Origin: Aquimarina rhabdastrellae
GTDB taxonomy: Bacteria; Bacteroidota; Bacteroidia; Flavobacteriales; Flavobacteriaceae
Direction of reading: 5' to 3'
DNA length: 64,000 nt
Assembly: GCA_947387485.1 (NCBI GenBank)
Contig: CANDNT010000004.1
Coordinates: 1 to 64,000 of the forward strand
The position numbers and the translations under genes were made by a program. Shown piece by piece: positions 54,570 through 63,417 of the stretch (positions are counted from its first letter, which is position 1; each line of letters begins with the position of its first letter). The notes under the pieces are model-generated. The model saw nothing but the letters and a program-made list of their open reading frames with translations, was not told the DNA's origin and made no database searches.

Positions 54570-56765
54570 TTACTTTTCTACATTTTCAGGAATAGGTGGA
54601 GAATTCGTTAACCTTCTTAATACTTCATCTGAAATATCACCAGCCTCTACTATTTCCCATCTAGCATCATTTGTCATTTTGGGACTGGTATTTTTATCAT
54701 GAATTTGACCTATATAGCCATCTTTAATCGTATTTGCTTGTATCTTTTTTATCCTATCTGCCCAAACAAAAGCATTATCCTCCCCGCAATGTAGTTTAGG
54801 AAAAGGATTGGATTTCCATAATTCTTTGGTATAACATAACGTTGCACCATACACCCATGGTTTATGATTATCTGGGTAATTATACCTCCATAGTTTTGTG
54901 TTATACTTCTCATAAAATAATGGTTTATTTAATCCGGTTACTTCCAAATCATTTGCTCTAAGGAAAGTCACTTGTTTTTCAACCCATTGAGGAGCATAGT
55001 AATCATCATCATCGAAATGAATTATATAATCTCCATTACTCATTTTACACGCCATATTTCTTTTACTTCCTATATCCAATTTATTATGTAAATACGCATA
55101 TTTAATCAAAGGATGATCGGGAATTAGATGTTCTATAGCAACTTCACTATCATCAATGATTATTAATTCTTTATTGGGATAACTTTGATTCAGAAACTGA
55201 TCTATTGCATTTTCAATAAATTCTGCTCTATTATAGGTAGGCATAATACAACTCACCAACGGATATTCTTTAATTTGATGTTCTATGTTTGGTGACTCTA
55301 TTTTATAATTATCTTCAAACGCTAGACGTTGTTTCTTTTGTAATGCGATTAGCGAATTTGTATGTTTTATTACACTATAAACACCTTGATGTATTAACTC
55401 TTTTACAAAAGACATAACTCCTGGATATCCTATACAATAATCATGAAAAAGTATCGTAGTATCTTCTTTAAAATTCTTTTCAAAATGAAAAAAGTCACGT
55501 GCTACATTTGCATAATCATGTAATCCGTCAATTAATATAAAATCTATTTTATTATCAAAATCTGTCAAATGAGAAGTTCCTTTTATTATTTCAACCTGAT
55601 CTAATACTTGTAATTGCTTAAGATTAGTTTTAAATTTCTCATAACTTGGTGCGTATTGACGAATCATAACATCTTCTGCTCCTAATTTCCCTGTAAAATC
55701 ATCTATAGCAAAAATCTTGGATTGATTATTAACGTGTTTAGTTACTGATGCCAGAACAGCAGTTGCTTTACCACAATAACTACCTATTTCTACAAAAACA
55801 GCATTTTTTACATTTTTTGCTTTTTGAAAAGCTAGTGATGTCAACAATCCCACCTCATCATCGTATAGCCATCCTTCTATCATTGCTATTTTAGGACGAA
55901 GCGTTTCTACAAATTCTAAAACTTGTTTTGAGAATTCTTCTATATAATTATTAAAATGTGTTTTAATTGTATTTCTATTTTTATCCCTTATAGCTCTAGA
56001 TACTGGATGTATCCAAAATGCTTTTTTATGTTCTAATGCATCTTGAATATCTTTTGTTTCATAAAAAGTTTTGTATTGAACATAATCATAGTTACATGGG
56101 TTTTCTACAATTGAGAATCCCAAAGCAACAGTCAATGTCGGTAATATGATTTCTTCACTTGCCCAAATTTTTGTCTCTTTTAGAATTTCTTGTAATGCCT
56201 TATTAGTTCTAAAAAGCTTTACCAATGCTTCTGAAGCTGTATATGTAAATACTGTAGAAGGCCAAAAAGTCCAATACAAAAAAGCATCTTTACCATTAGG
56301 CAATTGATCCAAAAAAGGTTGCCATAATGCTTTTTCTTGATAAGCAGTTATCACAGGATCTATGGTTGTGGTACTATCAATTTTGGTCGCAACTTGGCCT
56401 AACATTCCTAAATTAGGATGCTTATAAAACGTCTCTGTAATATAACCCGAATAATTTCTCCCACATGCCAATTGATCAGAATCTACTACAGTGATCGTAT
56501 CAAACTCTAGATTATTAATAGCATATTCCATACAATCAATAGCAAAATCATGTAGCCATCCCCATTTTAAAGGTTTTGGATTAGGATGAATTACAACTCC
56601 ATATTTTTCGAAAGGAAAAGAAGTTAGTAAATCAGTTCTAGTTCCCCCATTATATAATAAAATGGTTGATTGAGGATCTAAATATTTTAGGTTTCTAATT
56701 AAATCTACTATGCAATCTTGGTTTTCGTGAACCAAACACATGAACACATTTTTTATAGGTTTCAT
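54570..56765 (-). CDS. glycosyltransferase-methyltransferase-glycosyltransferase fusion
   Basis: This 731-residue protein has three parts. Residues of about 1-280 have a nucleotide-sugar-transferase-like strand pattern (FDTITVVDSDQLACG, a D-x-D analogue). Residues of about 285-480 are a class I methyltransferase (AVFVEIGSYCGKATAVLASV, FILIDGLHDYANVARDF). Residues of about 500-731 are a GT2 glycosyltransferase (YPLVSCIMPTYNRAEF, GDYIIHFDDDDYYAPQW). There is no signal peptide. It ends the tail-collar series, 11 bases after the collar gene. It may glycosylate collar or other surface proteins of that series. Confidence 0.85.
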   Translation of the reverse strand: MKPIKNVFMCLVHENQDCIVDLIRNLKYLDPQSTILLYNGGTRTDLLTSFPFEKYGVVIHPNPKPLKWGWLHDFAIDCMEYAINNLEFDTITVVDSDQLACGRNYSGYITETFYKHPNLGMLGQVATKIDSTTTIDPVITAYQEKALWQPFLDQLPNGKDAFLYWTFWPSTVFTYTASEALVKLFRTNKALQEILKETKIWASEEIILPTLTVALGFSIVENPCNYDYVQYKTFYETKDIQDALEHKKAFWIHPVSRAIRDKNRNTIKTHFNNYIEEFSKQVLEFVETLRPKIAMIEGWLYDDEVGLLTSLAFQKAKNVKNAVFVEIGSYCGKATAVLASVTKHVNNQSKIFAIDDFTGKLGAEDVMIRQYAPSYEKFKTNLKQLQVLDQVEIIKGTSHLTDFDNKIDFILIDGLHDYANVARDFFHFEKNFKEDTTILFHDYCIGYPGVMSFVKELIHQGVYSVIKHTNSLIALQKKQRLAFEDNYKIESPNIEHQIKEYPLVSCIMPTYNRAEFIENAIDQFLNQSYPNKELIIIDDSEVAIEHLIPDHPLIKYAYLHNKLDIGSKRNMACKMSNGDYIIHFDDDDYYAPQWVEKQVTFLRANDLEVTGLNKPLFYEKYNTKLWRYNYPDNHKPWVYGATLCYTKELWKSNPFPKLHCGEDNAFVWADRIKKIQANTIKDGYIGQIHDKNTSPKMTNDARWEIVEAGDISDEVLRRLTNSPPIPENVEK

Positions 56766-56776
56766 CTTTCTTTAGA

Positions 56777-57385
56777 CTATACTTGGGGGAAGTGATTAAA
56801 CTTTGGTAACTTATACGTATACTTTATTAAGTAATTTACAAAAACATTTACAGGTCTTGTTTCATATTGACTTACGTTTATAGCTGATTTATCAGTTTCA
56901 CTGGTAGGCGGACCAGTATAAGCTTCAGTATTTACTGTTGCTGTTCCTTCAGCACTTTCTCCAGGAGCAGGAGTACCTGTTGGTTTGGTATATACATGTT
57001 GATGTTTTTGTAAAGCATCTTTTTGTGTTGACCCTACTCCATCTTCTTTTCCACCTGGTGCTTTAGTTCTATCTTCTATGCTCGCTTTATCTGTACCGAT
57101 ACCTCTTAGAAATTGTCCTCTTAAATCTGGTAGATTAAATTCTAAATCTTTTCCTGATCCCGAACTTCCATATAGATCTCCTAAAGCGCTATATAACTCT
57201 GGGTATTCACTAGCTTTTAAAGAAGATCCATCACAAAGCATCCAACCAAAAGCTTCTATAGGTGCTGTAGTATGCGTACTTGTATCTCCTTTTGATTGTT
57301 GATAGCTTGCTACATCTCCTACAAAAGCTGTTACAGCACCTACAGGTAAAACCACATCCATTAATGAAAAATTAGGATCATTCAT
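56777..57385 (-). CDS. phage tail-collar domain protein
   Basis: This 202-residue protein has the tail-collar pattern: VLPVGAVTAFVGD, then GWMLCDGSSLKASEYPELYSALGDLYG, FNLPDLRGQFLRGIG, and a C-terminal ETRPVNVFVNYLIKY. It is shorter than phage tail fibres and similar in size to the microcystin-dependent-protein-type collar proteins of bacteria. It has no signal peptide. Its start overlaps the preceding gene by 8 bp. It may be a tip or fibre of a secreted tail-like particle. Confidence 0.9.
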   Translation of the reverse strand: MNDPNFSLMDVVLPVGAVTAFVGDVASYQQSKGDTSTHTTAPIEAFGWMLCDGSSLKASEYPELYSALGDLYGSSGSGKDLEFNLPDLRGQFLRGIGTDKASIEDRTKAPGGKEDGVGSTQKDALQKHQHVYTKPTGTPAPGESAEGTATVNTEAYTGPPTSETDKSAINVSQYETRPVNVFVNYLIKYTYKLPKFNHFPQV

Positions 57386-60257
57386 GTATTTTAATTTTTA
57401 AAGTTTTTCTGTCTTGTAATATTTGCATACATGTAGGAATCACTACTTCCCATTCATCTACTATTTTAGGTAAAAGAGGGGTGTCAAAAAACGTTTTTTT
57501 AATCTCGTAAACAATAGACTGTTGATCTGGATATACCGAGTTTTCTGTATCATCAAAGCAAGGTGTTAGGTTACCCTTTGAAGACCAAACTATTCCTGTA
57601 TTCAAAAAATATAAAAACCCTTGATTAAATTCAGGATTAACAGGTATGATCACACTAGCAGAACTAGCTTTAAGAAAGGCTGAGAAAAAATCTTGTGATA
57701 CCGAAGAAACAGTAAAAATACCATTGTGATTATCATACTCATCAAAAAATGTATACGACATCTCATCCCATTCTAAAGCATTATTGATGTATTGTATAAC
57801 TTCTTGTTGATTATATGCTATTGAAGCATCTTTATTAGCATTGATAAGACTTAAAGGAAGTCCTTTTTGTGCTACTGCATTTTCAAGCAATTGTTGTCTA
57901 ATGTCTTTTTCTAATTCTCGCTTTACAATAGCACGTTCAGTTAATGGGTTAATCGTTTCTTTATTATCATTTGATGATCCTATACTGGCATTATATGCTG
58001 TTTCTTTTTTAACATAAGCTTCATGCAATAGTTGATATAGTGCTATTTGCCAAGTTAAAATAGTTGTTGCCAAAGGAACACATGCTATCTGTACTCCCAT
58101 TTGAAAATCGATTTCGGCATTAGGTGGCGACATTTGAATACTAGGATTGGCTACAGCGCTAATCGCTATTTTATCTTGTTCGTTATCCAAAGTATCAAAT
58201 TCTTTTGTACCTATAATTGCTGTTTCTTGTTTTAATGTAAACGTATGTTGCCCTATAAAGCCACTTACAATAGCTTTTGTCTCTCCAGATCCAAAAGCAT
58301 ATTCTAATGTTGCCGAAGAAGCAAAATACTTATCTGGTAAGGAGATCAGTTTACTTTGTGATAAAGTAATCACATCTGATACAACTATCGTTTCTTGAGG
58401 ATATAACGGAAACTTCTTTAATTGATAATATTGCGTAAGTGATAAGTAATTATCTTTTGTTATATCTTGATAGTTATTGATTTTAAAATCTTCAAGTGAT
58501 TTTGGTTCTTCTATATTAACTCCACTTAAGGTTTTTGTTTGCGCTATATAAGCTTTTGCTGGATATGGAATACTAAAATTAAAAAGCATACGGTTTCCAT
58601 AGTTGATTACTTTGGTTTCATATACTTTATTCAACCAAGAGTACATTCCATATACTGCTTCTTTACTATCACTATTATTAATTACACTAACCGAAGTATC
58701 TTCAGCTTCTTTTAAAGCTGTATGAATCCGTACTCTATTTACTTTTTCTGATACTTTTTGCGTTGCTTTACTCAGTACCTTTTTGGCAAAAGAAGCTACT
58801 TGTTTCTTTTCTGGTGTCTGTGTCGTTTTTGCTTTCGTGTAAACGCCTTTTATTGTAATATTTGTAGGGGGGCCATAACTCGAAACTAACCCTGGATCTG
58901 GATAGTTTGTTGTTTCTGTTGTTTCTGCAATAGCATTCCACAGTTCTTCATTAAAATCATTAGTATTCTCACTATCTACAGTAAACGATTCTTCTTGCGA
59001 ACTATGATTTACAATGTCTTTGTCTATAACTCGATCAAGCTTTCTATTTACTAATTTTCTTTTTTCACCAGGCATAATGCTAGTAACACTTGCCAATTCT
59101 CCTAATTCATATCGTTTTAACTTATACTTTACTAATTGTAAATCTCCAATAGCATAGGGCCATATTCCTTTAGGGTTTTCTATTGGTGGGGATGCAGTAT
59201 ATGGTGGTAACGGAAATATATTTTTATCTAAAACAATTGTTGCTTTAAAAAGTGATTTCAATACTGCTTCATCTAGCTTTTCTATTTCTTTATTAAAAAC
59301 AAACTCTAGAAGATTACAAAGTGTTAGTACTTCTATAATTGCTATTAAATTATCATTGTCATATCCCATTTCGATAACCAAAGCATCATAGGATTCCCAT
59401 AAACGTTCTTTATTTCCTAAATAGGTATTTGTCTTAAGGTAATTAGAAAAATCAGTAACATCTGTTTTAAAAAAGATGCAGGTTTGAGATACTATTAATG
59501 TTAAGCTCTTTTCTTTATTTAAATACTCATAATACGATTTAAAATCACCTATATATCCTTCTAATTCATTTACGTTGGATACATATTGCGATTGATATGG
59601 AGGGGTACCTTCTATAAAAGATACGGCTTCGGATTGCATTCCTTGACGATCTTGTGCTTTATTAAGCTTATATAATTGAGTAATAAAAAAGTATATGGGA
59701 GGGCTTGTATTAAATGGCGTATAGTAAAAAAAGTTTGTTAGCTTTTCTGAAATAGGGATTTTAGGCCAACCAGATACATATATATAAGGAAATAAATCAC
59801 TATAAGCATCTGCACTAATATTCGATTCTACAGGAGTTATAGGCTCTTTATCCTGAATTTTGATGATTTCTACCTCATCTGGAACAGGAATTATAGGAGC
59901 AAAACTAATTAAAAACCCTTCGGTATGCCATACATAGTTAACTTTCCCTTTCTTATAATAATATAGGTTTGCAAAAATCCCTAAGGAATCTCTAGAATGA
60001 AAATTACTAAATTTCTTTATTTCTAAAGTACCTTTAATAGTTATCTCATTCTGGAAGGTATATGTTAGAATACTTGGACTAGCAATAAAAACATTAGGTG
60101 GTATATAAATATCTACTTCTCTTTTCTTCCAATATATTTTGGTAGAAATTTGAAACTCTACCTCCGTCGTATAATTGGGAATCTCAAAATAAATAACCAA
60201 ATTATCATTAGCTTCATCAAAAAATTGATCTTCCCATATTTTTACTTCTACTTCCAT
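57378..60257 (-). CDS. large protein of unknown function in the tail-collar series
   Basis: This 959-residue protein has no signal peptide or membrane segment. The N-terminal 130 residues are beta-rich. At residues 384-400 is the word YELGELASVTSIMPGEKR, followed by a basic and then acidic stretch. Residues of about 480-530 are Lys- and Gln-rich (AKKVLSKATQKVSEKV), perhaps coiled coil. The C-terminal part has DALYQLLHEAY-like helices and mixed strands. I recognise no family. Position between Nudix and collar genes and absence of export signals suggest a structural or scaffold part of the same system. Confidence 0.72.
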   Translation of the reverse strand: MEVEVKIWEDQFFDEANDNLVIYFEIPNYTTEVEFQISTKIYWKKREVDIYIPPNVFIASPSILTYTFQNEITIKGTLEIKKFSNFHSRDSLGIFANLYYYKKGKVNYVWHTEGFLISFAPIIPVPDEVEIIKIQDKEPITPVESNISADAYSDLFPYIYVSGWPKIPISEKLTNFFYYTPFNTSPPIYFFITQLYKLNKAQDRQGMQSEAVSFIEGTPPYQSQYVSNVNELEGYIGDFKSYYEYLNKEKSLTLIVSQTCIFFKTDVTDFSNYLKTNTYLGNKERLWESYDALVIEMGYDNDNLIAIIEVLTLCNLLEFVFNKEIEKLDEAVLKSLFKATIVLDKNIFPLPPYTASPPIENPKGIWPYAIGDLQLVKYKLKRYELGELASVTSIMPGEKRKLVNRKLDRVIDKDIVNHSSQEESFTVDSENTNDFNEELWNAIAETTETTNYPDPGLVSSYGPPTNITIKGVYTKAKTTQTPEKKQVASFAKKVLSKATQKVSEKVNRVRIHTALKEAEDTSVSVINNSDSKEAVYGMYSWLNKVYETKVINYGNRMLFNFSIPYPAKAYIAQTKTLSGVNIEEPKSLEDFKINNYQDITKDNYLSLTQYYQLKKFPLYPQETIVVSDVITLSQSKLISLPDKYFASSATLEYAFGSGETKAIVSGFIGQHTFTLKQETAIIGTKEFDTLDNEQDKIAISAVANPSIQMSPPNAEIDFQMGVQIACVPLATTILTWQIALYQLLHEAYVKKETAYNASIGSSNDNKETINPLTERAIVKRELEKDIRQQLLENAVAQKGLPLSLINANKDASIAYNQQEVIQYINNALEWDEMSYTFFDEYDNHNGIFTVSSVSQDFFSAFLKASSASVIIPVNPEFNQGFLYFLNTGIVWSSKGNLTPCFDDTENSVYPDQQSIVYEIKKTFFDTPLLPKIVDEWEVVIPTCMQILQDRKTLKIKIHE

Positions 60258-60280
60258 TGTGTTTAAATGCTAATCTAAGA

Positions 60281-60946
60281 CTATGATATATTTTTATCTA
60301 GTATATCATTTGCCAAATACATAATCATATCATAATACCAATCTGTAGCTTGATTATCCTTTAACCTTCTTATTTCGTTAATTTCTCTATCTATCAACCA
60401 TAACTCTGAAAAACCTAGCTCATCATCCAGAGGACAAAACGGATATCCTTCAAAAATCTCATTATAGCTTCTTATTTCATTATAATGTATATCTCTTCTA
60501 GCTTGATTGGCTTGATCAAAATTGGTGTTAGTGATGATATTTTGTATCTGTCTTAGGTTATTTGTAGTAAATTCGAGATATAATGTATAATAGTTATTTT
60601 CTACAGTATGTAAAAGGCTTAATAAAATATTATATTGAGCAGTATCAATAGTTACAGAACTTAATGTTACTAAGGATTGTGGTTGATTAACTGGTGTGTA
60701 TCCAAATGTAATACTATTACCACATTCTTCTCTAAACTCTCTTAAACATCCTTTAAAAGGTTCTTCTCCCGTATCTAATTTCCCTCCTGGAAATGCATAT
60801 AAACCACCTCCATTAGTTATTGTTATACCATCTGGCGGGTAAATTGTCCCTGATTGATTACTACTGTGAAAGAAAAATGCTTTTTCTCTTTTTTCAAAAA
60901 TTATAAAATATCCTTCTTGAGAATATAAAACGACATAACACTGCAT
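60281..60946 (-). CDS. Nudix hydrolase-domain protein
   Basis: This 221-residue protein has a complete Nudix box: Gly55, five residues, Glu61, seven residues, then REFREECG at 69-76. The next residue is Asn where the family has a hydrophobic one. The domain hydrolyses nucleoside diphosphates linked to another group. GGGLYAFPGGKLDTGEEP leads into the box. About 100 further residues have no known domain. It lies 23 bases before the 959-residue gene. A Nudix enzyme in a tail-collar series is unexpected. It may be an enzyme carried for nucleotide-sugar handling. Confidence 0.85.
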   Translation of the reverse strand: MQCYVVLYSQEGYFIIFEKREKAFFFHSSNQSGTIYPPDGITITNGGGLYAFPGGKLDTGEEPFKGCLREFREECGNSITFGYTPVNQPQSLVTLSSVTIDTAQYNILLSLLHTVENNYYTLYLEFTTNNLRQIQNIITNTNFDQANQARRDIHYNEIRSYNEIFEGYPFCPLDDELGFSELWLIDREINEIRRLKDNQATDWYYDMIMYLANDILDKNIS

Positions 60947-60962
60947 ACTATTTTTATTAAGA

Positions 60963-61559
60963 TTACCATTTATTTATGCTTCCAATTTGTATTTTGTTTC
61001 CTTCTTTTTTATTCTCAACCAGCTGTATATAAACCGATTTTAACCCTATAAAATCAAAGCTTAACACTTCTTTTAGCTTCGTATTTATATCATGATTACT
61101 ATCTTTGTTCTTTACTCCTATCTTGATAATACTTTCAATTTGTAGATTAATATGTCCATCATCCACTTGATGTTCTTCTACCATCATTTTTCCTCTGTAA
61201 AGTTGTACCGTCTTAAACCCTGTTCCTTTTAATTGTTTAAAATCAAGAATCAAATCGCCACAGCGATACTTTTGTTGCATGACTATAGTCCCTTCTTTAG
61301 AAACAAAGAAAAATTTGCGATGCTTTACACAGCATGATTGTAGTTGATATGGTGATGTTATTACTCCTGACGTTTTTATTAACCGAAAACTTAAATCCCA
61401 ATAGAGTCTAAACTTTTGAGACCAATTGTATTGACATTGTTCTATCATTATACAATGCCTTGTATTATTTCTTAATTTCGTGATTGCTTCTTGATAAAAA
61501 ACAATTTGTTGATGTGTTCCAGTAGTAGATAAATTCGTAAAATAAAAATCTGTAAACAT
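60963..61559 (-). CDS. small protein of unknown function in the tail-collar series
   Basis: This 198-residue protein has no signal peptide or membrane segment. It is Lys- and Gln-rich with six Cys (CIMIEQC, QSCC, RCG), and a beta-rich second half (FKTVQLYRGKMMVEEHQVDDG). I recognise no family. It lies 16 bases before the Nudix gene and 31 after the preceding one. Confidence 0.6.
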   Translation of the reverse strand: MFTDFYFTNLSTTGTHQQIVFYQEAITKLRNNTRHCIMIEQCQYNWSQKFRLYWDLSFRLIKTSGVITSPYQLQSCCVKHRKFFFVSKEGTIVMQQKYRCGDLILDFKQLKGTGFKTVQLYRGKMMVEEHQVDDGHINLQIESIIKIGVKNKDSNHDINTKLKEVLSFDFIGLKSVYIQLVENKKEGNKIQIGSINKW

Positions 61560-61590
61560 GAGTTAAAAGCCTATTGTCTAAATACACATA

Positions 61591-62043
61591 TTAGTACCCT
61601 CCTTGTTCGTAGGTTTCACTAAACTTTAGAATAAAACCTAACTCTTCTCTTGTTCTGTTTTCTTCTCCATATCTAAACTGAATTCTTAAATAAATTCCTG
61701 TAGTTGTTACTTCTAATTTTAATTTACCCAAACCTGTTAAATATACATCCGTAATAGTAAAATCTGAATTAGGTTGTGGCGGAGATATATGTGTATTCTC
61801 TGGAATCGGAATATCATACCAAGTTCCTGTGCGACTAAGTGTGACTATACTTGCTACTCCTTTAGGATCTTTTGTATAATCTGTAACTGTGACATCTACA
61901 GAAACTAAGTTTTGTGTAGTAGGAGGACTCGTAGGGGCTGAATAATTTCCTATCCCTTCAATTTTAACTCCATTATACGGTACTCTATCATTGTTTTGTT
62001 GTTTCCAATCTCCAGAATACCAAATATTATCGTTATTGTTCAT
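61591..62043 (-). CDS. small beta-rich protein of unknown function
   Basis: This 150-residue protein has no export signal. Alternating strands run through the chain (LVSVDVTVTDYTKDPKGVAS, KLKLEVTTTGIYLRIQFRYG). It may be a compact structural subunit. It follows a hairpin at 62071. No family recognised. Confidence 0.62.
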   Translation of the reverse strand: MNNNDNIWYSGDWKQQNNDRVPYNGVKIEGIGNYSAPTSPPTTQNLVSVDVTVTDYTKDPKGVASIVTLSRTGTWYDIPIPENTHISPPQPNSDFTITDVYLTGLGKLKLEVTTTGIYLRIQFRYGEENRTREELGFILKFSETYEQGGY

Positions 62044-62070
62044 CTTGATTTTTTTTTGTTATAGTTTGAC

Positions 62071-62099
62071 AAAGAGACATGAGATCATCATGTCTCTTT
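62071..62099 (-). terminator. hairpin between two genes of the tail-collar series
   Basis: A perfect 12-bp stem (aaagagacatga, 5-base loop, tcatgtctcttt) lies between the stop at 62120 and the start at 62043. No clear T-run follows on the minus strand, so it may attenuate or set relative mRNA levels. Confidence 0.65.
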
Positions 62100-62119
62100 A
62101 CTTAAAACCTATCCAACAA

Positions 62120-62740
62120 TTATTGATTAATGTTTTCTAGAGTAAAATTGAATGGTGAAGAATTTACACCTGGTCCTCCTCCTGTCATTACGATATCTGC
62201 ACTTGTAATTCCGAATAAGTTAATCTCAGAATTAATTTGCGAAATGATAGCCGAATTCATCACATCTCCTTCTTCTATTTGAGAAACAACACCGATATAG
62301 ATTTTAGGTTGAAACTCAAATACAGCTTTTTGTCCTGGAGCCAATCCTGTTTTGGCTGCTAATAACTTTCCATCTCTATAGCAATTTGCATTTATAGCTC
62401 CATTAGCAAGATTATTTCGTACTTCTACTTCGTTTGAGCTTGTTGCTGGTGTTGAAGAAATTTGAAGGATATCACCCGAATTATCTTTGATCATATCAAA
62501 AGCTTCTCCGTTTGTAGCTGTTAATTGTGGCGTATAGTTTCCATAAGAATCACTAGCTGATACATCAAAATTTAATGGGTAGTTAAACGGATGGTTATCT
62601 AGTCTTCCACAATTTTGGATTACTTTCCATGCAATAGCGATTTCTCCGAAATCCTCTGCTACATTTTGTTGAAAAATCACAACACTACTATTATTCGTGT
62701 CTGCTGATTTGTTAATGAAATTTAATTTTATTTTGTCCAT
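62120..62740 (-). CDS. protein of unknown function with ADIVMTGGG C-terminal motif
   Basis: This 206-residue protein has no signal peptide. Words such as AIAWKVIQNCGRLDNHPFNY, GNYTPQLTATNGEAFDM, YRDGKLLAAKTGLAPGQKAVF and ITSADIVMTGGGPG look like a compact conserved fold and probably a known uncharacterised family that I cannot name. It sits in the minus-strand series with collar and Nudix genes. Confidence 0.68.
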   Translation of the reverse strand: MDKIKLNFINKSADTNNSSVVIFQQNVAEDFGEIAIAWKVIQNCGRLDNHPFNYPLNFDVSASDSYGNYTPQLTATNGEAFDMIKDNSGDILQISSTPATSSNEVEVRNNLANGAINANCYRDGKLLAAKTGLAPGQKAVFEFQPKIYIGVVSQIEEGDVMNSAIISQINSEINLFGITSADIVMTGGGPGVNSSPFNFTLENINQ

Positions 62741-62808
62741 GATTTTCTGTGATTAGTTTAATTTTATAAAACTGATTTACGTTCTATCTATGTTACTGAC
62801 TCTCTATA

Positions 62809-63045
62809 CTATTGAACAACCTCGTATGTAATAGTTTCACTTCCAGCAACAAGTCGATATCTAGTTCCTTGAGCAAGCGTTATTTCTTTTGGTAAAAATG
62901 TCAATGAAATTGAAACATTATTTAATGTTGGAAAAGCTGCGATACTATCAGTTTGAGGCTGAATAAATCTTAACTTTGCTCCTCTTTCATAAGGTCCTAG
63001 ATTTACATTATCACCCGCATTTAATTCTGGCATAATATTTATCAT
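62809..63045 (-). CDS. small protein of unknown function
   Basis: This 78-residue protein has no signal peptide; pattern of beta strands (KLRFIQPQTDSIAAFPTLNN, RYRLVAGSETITYEVVQ). A second ATG (Met5, 63033) is equally possible as start. It may be a small structural part of the series. Unknown family. Confidence 0.55.
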   Translation of the reverse strand: MINIMPELNAGDNVNLGPYERGAKLRFIQPQTDSIAAFPTLNNVSISLTFLPKEITLAQGTRYRLVAGSETITYEVVQ

Positions 63046-63417
63046 TTGTTAATTCCTACTCATAAGGCTTTTCGGATTCCGCCTCTTTTTTATAGTGGGT
63101 TCTGCTCCACATAGATGTTATTTTTCACTTAGAGTATTTTAAGCATACTCCATATCAATCAAATTGTATTTTTTTATTCTTTTGAGATAAAAATCCCATG
63201 TACATTATTGATTGGATTATTAAAATTTACTCCTTGTTTATTCATGTGCTAACCTGCAGTATCAGTTCATGAAATAAAAACTCTAATTGTACAATGTTTG
63301 AATTCTTATACTTCAAAACTACTCTAGTATTCTCTATTTTATTTGTATCAAATGAGCAACTATTTAACAGTTTGAATCATCTTACATTTTAACCTTATTC
63401 TACTGTATAAATTATAA
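63046..63417. other. gene-free stretch of 372 bases in the tail-collar series
   Basis: No convincing gene. A 23-codon minus-strand frame from an ATG at 63245 is too short to support. TAGTTTTG (63321-63314, minus strand) is a possible -7 element without a well-spaced -33. A weak hairpin-like stretch is at 63064-63082. Confidence 0.5.

Noticed and set aside
63174..63245. 23-codon minus-strand frame in the 372-base gap
   Set aside because: Too short, with no ribosome site or similarity that I can support.
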